Shown here one piece after another: positions 6,382 through 7,922 of a DNA stretch of 7,922 nt (the first letter of the stretch is position 1; each line of letters starts with the position of its first letter). The stretch covers positions 1 through 7,922 of the forward strand of contig JAFYQL010000124.1 of NCBI GenBank assembly GCA_017547125.1, in the 5' to 3' direction. Under the pieces are notes generated by a model that was not told the DNA's origin, searched no databases, and saw only the letters and a list, made by a program, of their open reading frames with translations. The DNA comes from Bacillota bacterium. Lineage in GTDB: Bacteria; Bacillota; Clostridia; Lachnospirales; Anaerotignaceae. A program made the translations under genes and the position numbers.

Positions 6382-7608
6382 TTATTCTGCCGCGCTTTTT
6401 CCGGCAACAATGCCTGAGCACCATGCCCAATGGAGATTGTATCCGCCGCAGTCGCCTGTAACATCAAGTATTTCGCCTATGATATAAAGGCCTTTTCTGT
6501 ATACAGACTCAAAGTTTTCGTCTATTTCGTCAAGCTTTATGCCGCCGCCTGTAACCTGCGCAAAATCCCAGGAAAGTGTACCTGTAATTTCAAACTTCCA
6601 CATCTTGAGTGTTGAAACAAGAAGATCAATTTCTTTTTTGCCAAGGCTGTCAGCAGTTCTTGAAAGTGGCTCTATTGAAAGGCTCTTGAGCATTGCAAAA
6701 AGCACTCTTTTATTTATAAGTCCAAGGAAAATATTTTCCAGAGTTTCCTTCGGATACATTTTTATTCTGTCTGCAATTATTCTGCGCACTTCGTCATAGT
6801 TTCTGTCCGGGAAAAAGTCTATGCCTATCTGTGCATTGCCCTTTGATGCATTTTTTTCAAGAAGACAAGAAAGCTGCATTGCAGGAATGCCTGAAACACC
6901 ATAGTCAGTAAGCTGAAGTTCTCCTGTTTCTGAGCCTGCCTTTTTGCCATCTATGAAAAGGTCAGCTCTGCAGAGCACTCGTATACCCTTAAGCCCTTTA
7001 AAGACACTACCCTTGCACTGAATAGGCACAAGAGATGGGAAAAGGTATGTGCTTTTATGACCAAATTTTTCTGCAAGAGCATAACCTGATCCATCGCTTC
7101 CCTGTTTTGGCGAAGCCTTTCCGCCGGTTGCAAGTATAACCTTATCAGCCCTAAACTCATCACCTGTCTGTGTTTTAATAAAAAATGCGTTTTTTCTGTA
7201 ATTGATATCAGAAACCTTCTGTCCGCATCTCACGTCAATTTTATATCTTTCAAGGGCAAGAAGCAGTATATCAAGCACCATAGATGCCTGTCTGCAGTAT
7301 GGGTATATTCTGCCCGCATCGTCAGATGATGAAAAAAGCCCCATATCTTCAAAAAACTCAATACTCATAGAAGAAGGCATCTTTTCGATGTATTCTCTCA
7401 TAATATGATAGTTTTTTGAATGATAGCATTTTTCACTTATGTATTCGTTAGACAAGTTGCAATGACCATTGCCTGTGGCAAGTATCTTTTTACCCACTCT
7501 GTCAAGGCCCTCGAGTATGGTTATATGTGCATTTTTGTCTGTCTTTGCCGCAGATATTGCCGCCGCAATGCCGCCTGCTCCGCCGCCTATGATAACTATG
7601 TTTTTCAT
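6382..7608 (-). CDS. HI0933/YhiN-family FAD-dependent oxidoreductase
   Basis: A soluble flavoprotein of 408 residues. The N-terminal Rossmann fold binds FAD: GGGAGG (8-13) with acidic E33 closing the second strand. The family signature VGKKILATGNGHCNLSN (38-54) follows. Further conserved blocks are ATGGKASPKQGSDGSGYALA, a middle inserted domain around TGELQLTDYGVSGIPAMQLS, and the C-terminal FAD motif GEILDVTGDCGGYNLHWAW (378-396). Databases often label such proteins aminoacetone oxidase-like or simply NAD(P)/FAD-dependent. From memory, E. coli YhiN was recently reported to make dihydrouridine in 23S rRNA (named RdsA); whether this homologue does so is inference. I chose the ATG at 7608, with AGAGG 7 bases upstream. 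The frame continues to a TTG at 7716, but those 36 residues are not flavoprotein-like and cover the promoter. It is followed by the YtvI-like gene. Confidence 0.93.
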   Translation of the reverse strand: MKNIVIIGGGAGGIAAAISAAKTDKNAHITILEGLDRVGKKILATGNGHCNLSNEYISEKCYHSKNYHIMREYIEKMPSSMSIEFFEDMGLFSSSDDAGRIYPYCRQASMVLDILLLALERYKIDVRCGQKVSDINYRKNAFFIKTQTGDEFRADKVILATGGKASPKQGSDGSGYALAEKFGHKSTYLFPSLVPIQCKGSVFKGLKGIRVLCRADLFIDGKKAGSETGELQLTDYGVSGIPAMQLSCLLEKNASKGNAQIGIDFFPDRNYDEVRRIIADRIKMYPKETLENIFLGLINKRVLFAMLKSLSIEPLSRTADSLGKKEIDLLVSTLKMWKFEITGTLSWDFAQVTGGGIKLDEIDENFESVYRKGLYIIGEILDVTGDCGGYNLHWAWCSGIVAGKSAAE

Positions 7609-7631
7609 ATTAAAACCTCTGTTAAAATCAC

Positions 7632-7650
7632 AATAAATCAGTAATTTATT
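7632..7650. repeat. AT-rich inverted repeat over the promoter start region
   Basis: AATAAAT (7632-7638) and ATTTATT (7644-7650) form a perfect 7-bp inverted repeat with a 5-base centre. It overlaps part of the -10 element of the flavoprotein promoter and its expected start point, where an operator would sit. Because it contains only A and T, chance is a real alternative. Confidence 0.3.
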
Positions 7651-7676
7651 ATACCACGAAGAATATTTTATGTAAA
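7648..7676 (-). promoter_or_regulatory. Strong sigma-A-like promoter for the flavoprotein-ytvI pair
   Basis: On the minus strand TTTACA (7671-7676, 5 of 6 matches to the -35 consensus), an exact 17-bp spacer and a perfect TATAAT (7648-7653) preceded by TGG form a near-consensus promoter with extended -10. Transcription would start near 7641, about 33 bases before the ATG at 7608. This also shows that the long in-frame extension to 7716 is not coding. Confidence 0.8.
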
Positions 7677-7728
7677 CAAAGGCAAAAACATGCCATTTTC
7701 TATATTTACGTCTCAAAACATCTTTTTT

Positions 7729-7758
7729 CTGTCATTCCGACTCTTTTTCTGTTAAAAT
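7729..7758 (+). promoter_or_regulatory. Likely promoter for the lipoprotein gene
   Basis: TAAAAT (7753-7758) is preceded by TGT, an extended -10. An imperfect -35 of CTGTCA (7729-7734, 4 of 6) lies 18 bp upstream. The start would be near 7765, about 25 bases before the ATG. A direct repeat of TTTTTCTGT (7724-7732 and 7744-7752) overlaps both elements. Confidence 0.5.
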
Positions 7759-7789
7759 AGACTTAACATATTAAAAAAGGAGTGTTTTT

Positions 7790-7922
7790 ATGAAGAAAAT
7801 ACTTAAGTTTTTTATAACCTTTTTAACCGTATTTTTAATGGCTGCATGCTCTGCTCCGGCGCCTTCGGAAAACTATTCTTCTGAAAGCTCATCTTCGGCA
7901 TACGAGGAAATATACGAAGAAG
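7790..7922 (+). CDS. Putative lipoprotein, N-terminal part only (partial)
   Basis: The ATG at 7790 follows AGGAG (7778-7782) with 7 bases between, and the frame is open to the window end, about 44 residues. The start is a textbook lipoprotein signal: MKKILKFF, a hydrophobic stretch (ITFLTVFLMAA) and cysteine C20 in the lipobox LMAAC. This cysteine would be lipidated and become the first residue of the mature protein, anchored on the outer face of the membrane. After it comes a Ser/Glu-rich, low-complexity linker (APAPSENYSSESSSSAYEE), common between the anchor and a folded domain. The functional domain lies beyond the window, so no role can be given. It could be a transporter binding protein or any other surface lipoprotein. 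Confidence 0.8.
   Translation, partial: MKKILKFFITFLTVFLMAACSAPAPSENYSSESSSSAYEEIYEE

Noticed and set aside
7609..7716. N-terminal extension of the flavoprotein to the TTG at 7716
   Set aside because: The extra 36 residues are not like the family, which starts just before the Rossmann motif, and the stretch contains a near-consensus promoter and the true ribosome site for the ATG at 7608.

Overview
This is an ordinary chromosomal stretch from a low-GC Gram-positive bacterium, most likely in the class Clostridia. That placement rests on AT-rich, A/T-ending codons, strong AGGAGG-type ribosome sites, the gatC-gatA-gatB gene order, and a membrane protein resembling the sporulation protein YtvI. 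I cannot name a genus from sequence reading alone. I see no mobile element, CRISPR array, tRNA, rRNA or phage gene, and no undescribed multi-gene defence or metabolic system.

Layout. Positions 2-292 hold the C-terminal end of an unrecognised single-span membrane protein on the + strand. It ends at a symmetric hairpin (294-327) that also terminates the convergent gatCAB operon. That operon fills 333-3548 on the minus strand: gatC, gatA and gatB encode the amidotransferase that converts Glu-tRNA(Gln), and in many species Asp-tRNA(Asn), to the correct aminoacyl-tRNA. A sigma-A-like promoter lies at 3613-3642. Diverging from it, 3724-5254 (+) encodes an ABC ATPase and an overlapping permease of the nitrate/sulfonate/taurine-type importer family. 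No substrate-binding protein is present, so the substrate is open.

A second convergent hairpin (5257-5278) separates this importer from a minus-strand pair: a YhiN/HI0933-family flavoprotein (6382-7608) followed by an AI-2E/YtvI-family membrane protein (5284-6360). They are 21 bp apart and probably share the strong promoter at 7648-7676. Diverging from that promoter, a + strand lipoprotein gene begins at 7790 and runs off the window end.

The four transcription units alternate in direction. The two gaps between divergent genes (3549-3723 and 7609-7789) carry promoters, and the two between convergent genes carry terminators. The most useful points for follow-up are the missing binding protein, the shortened ATPase region before the Q-loop, the pairing of a putative rRNA-modifying flavoprotein with a sporulation-type membrane protein, and the choice of start codon for gatA and the flavoprotein.
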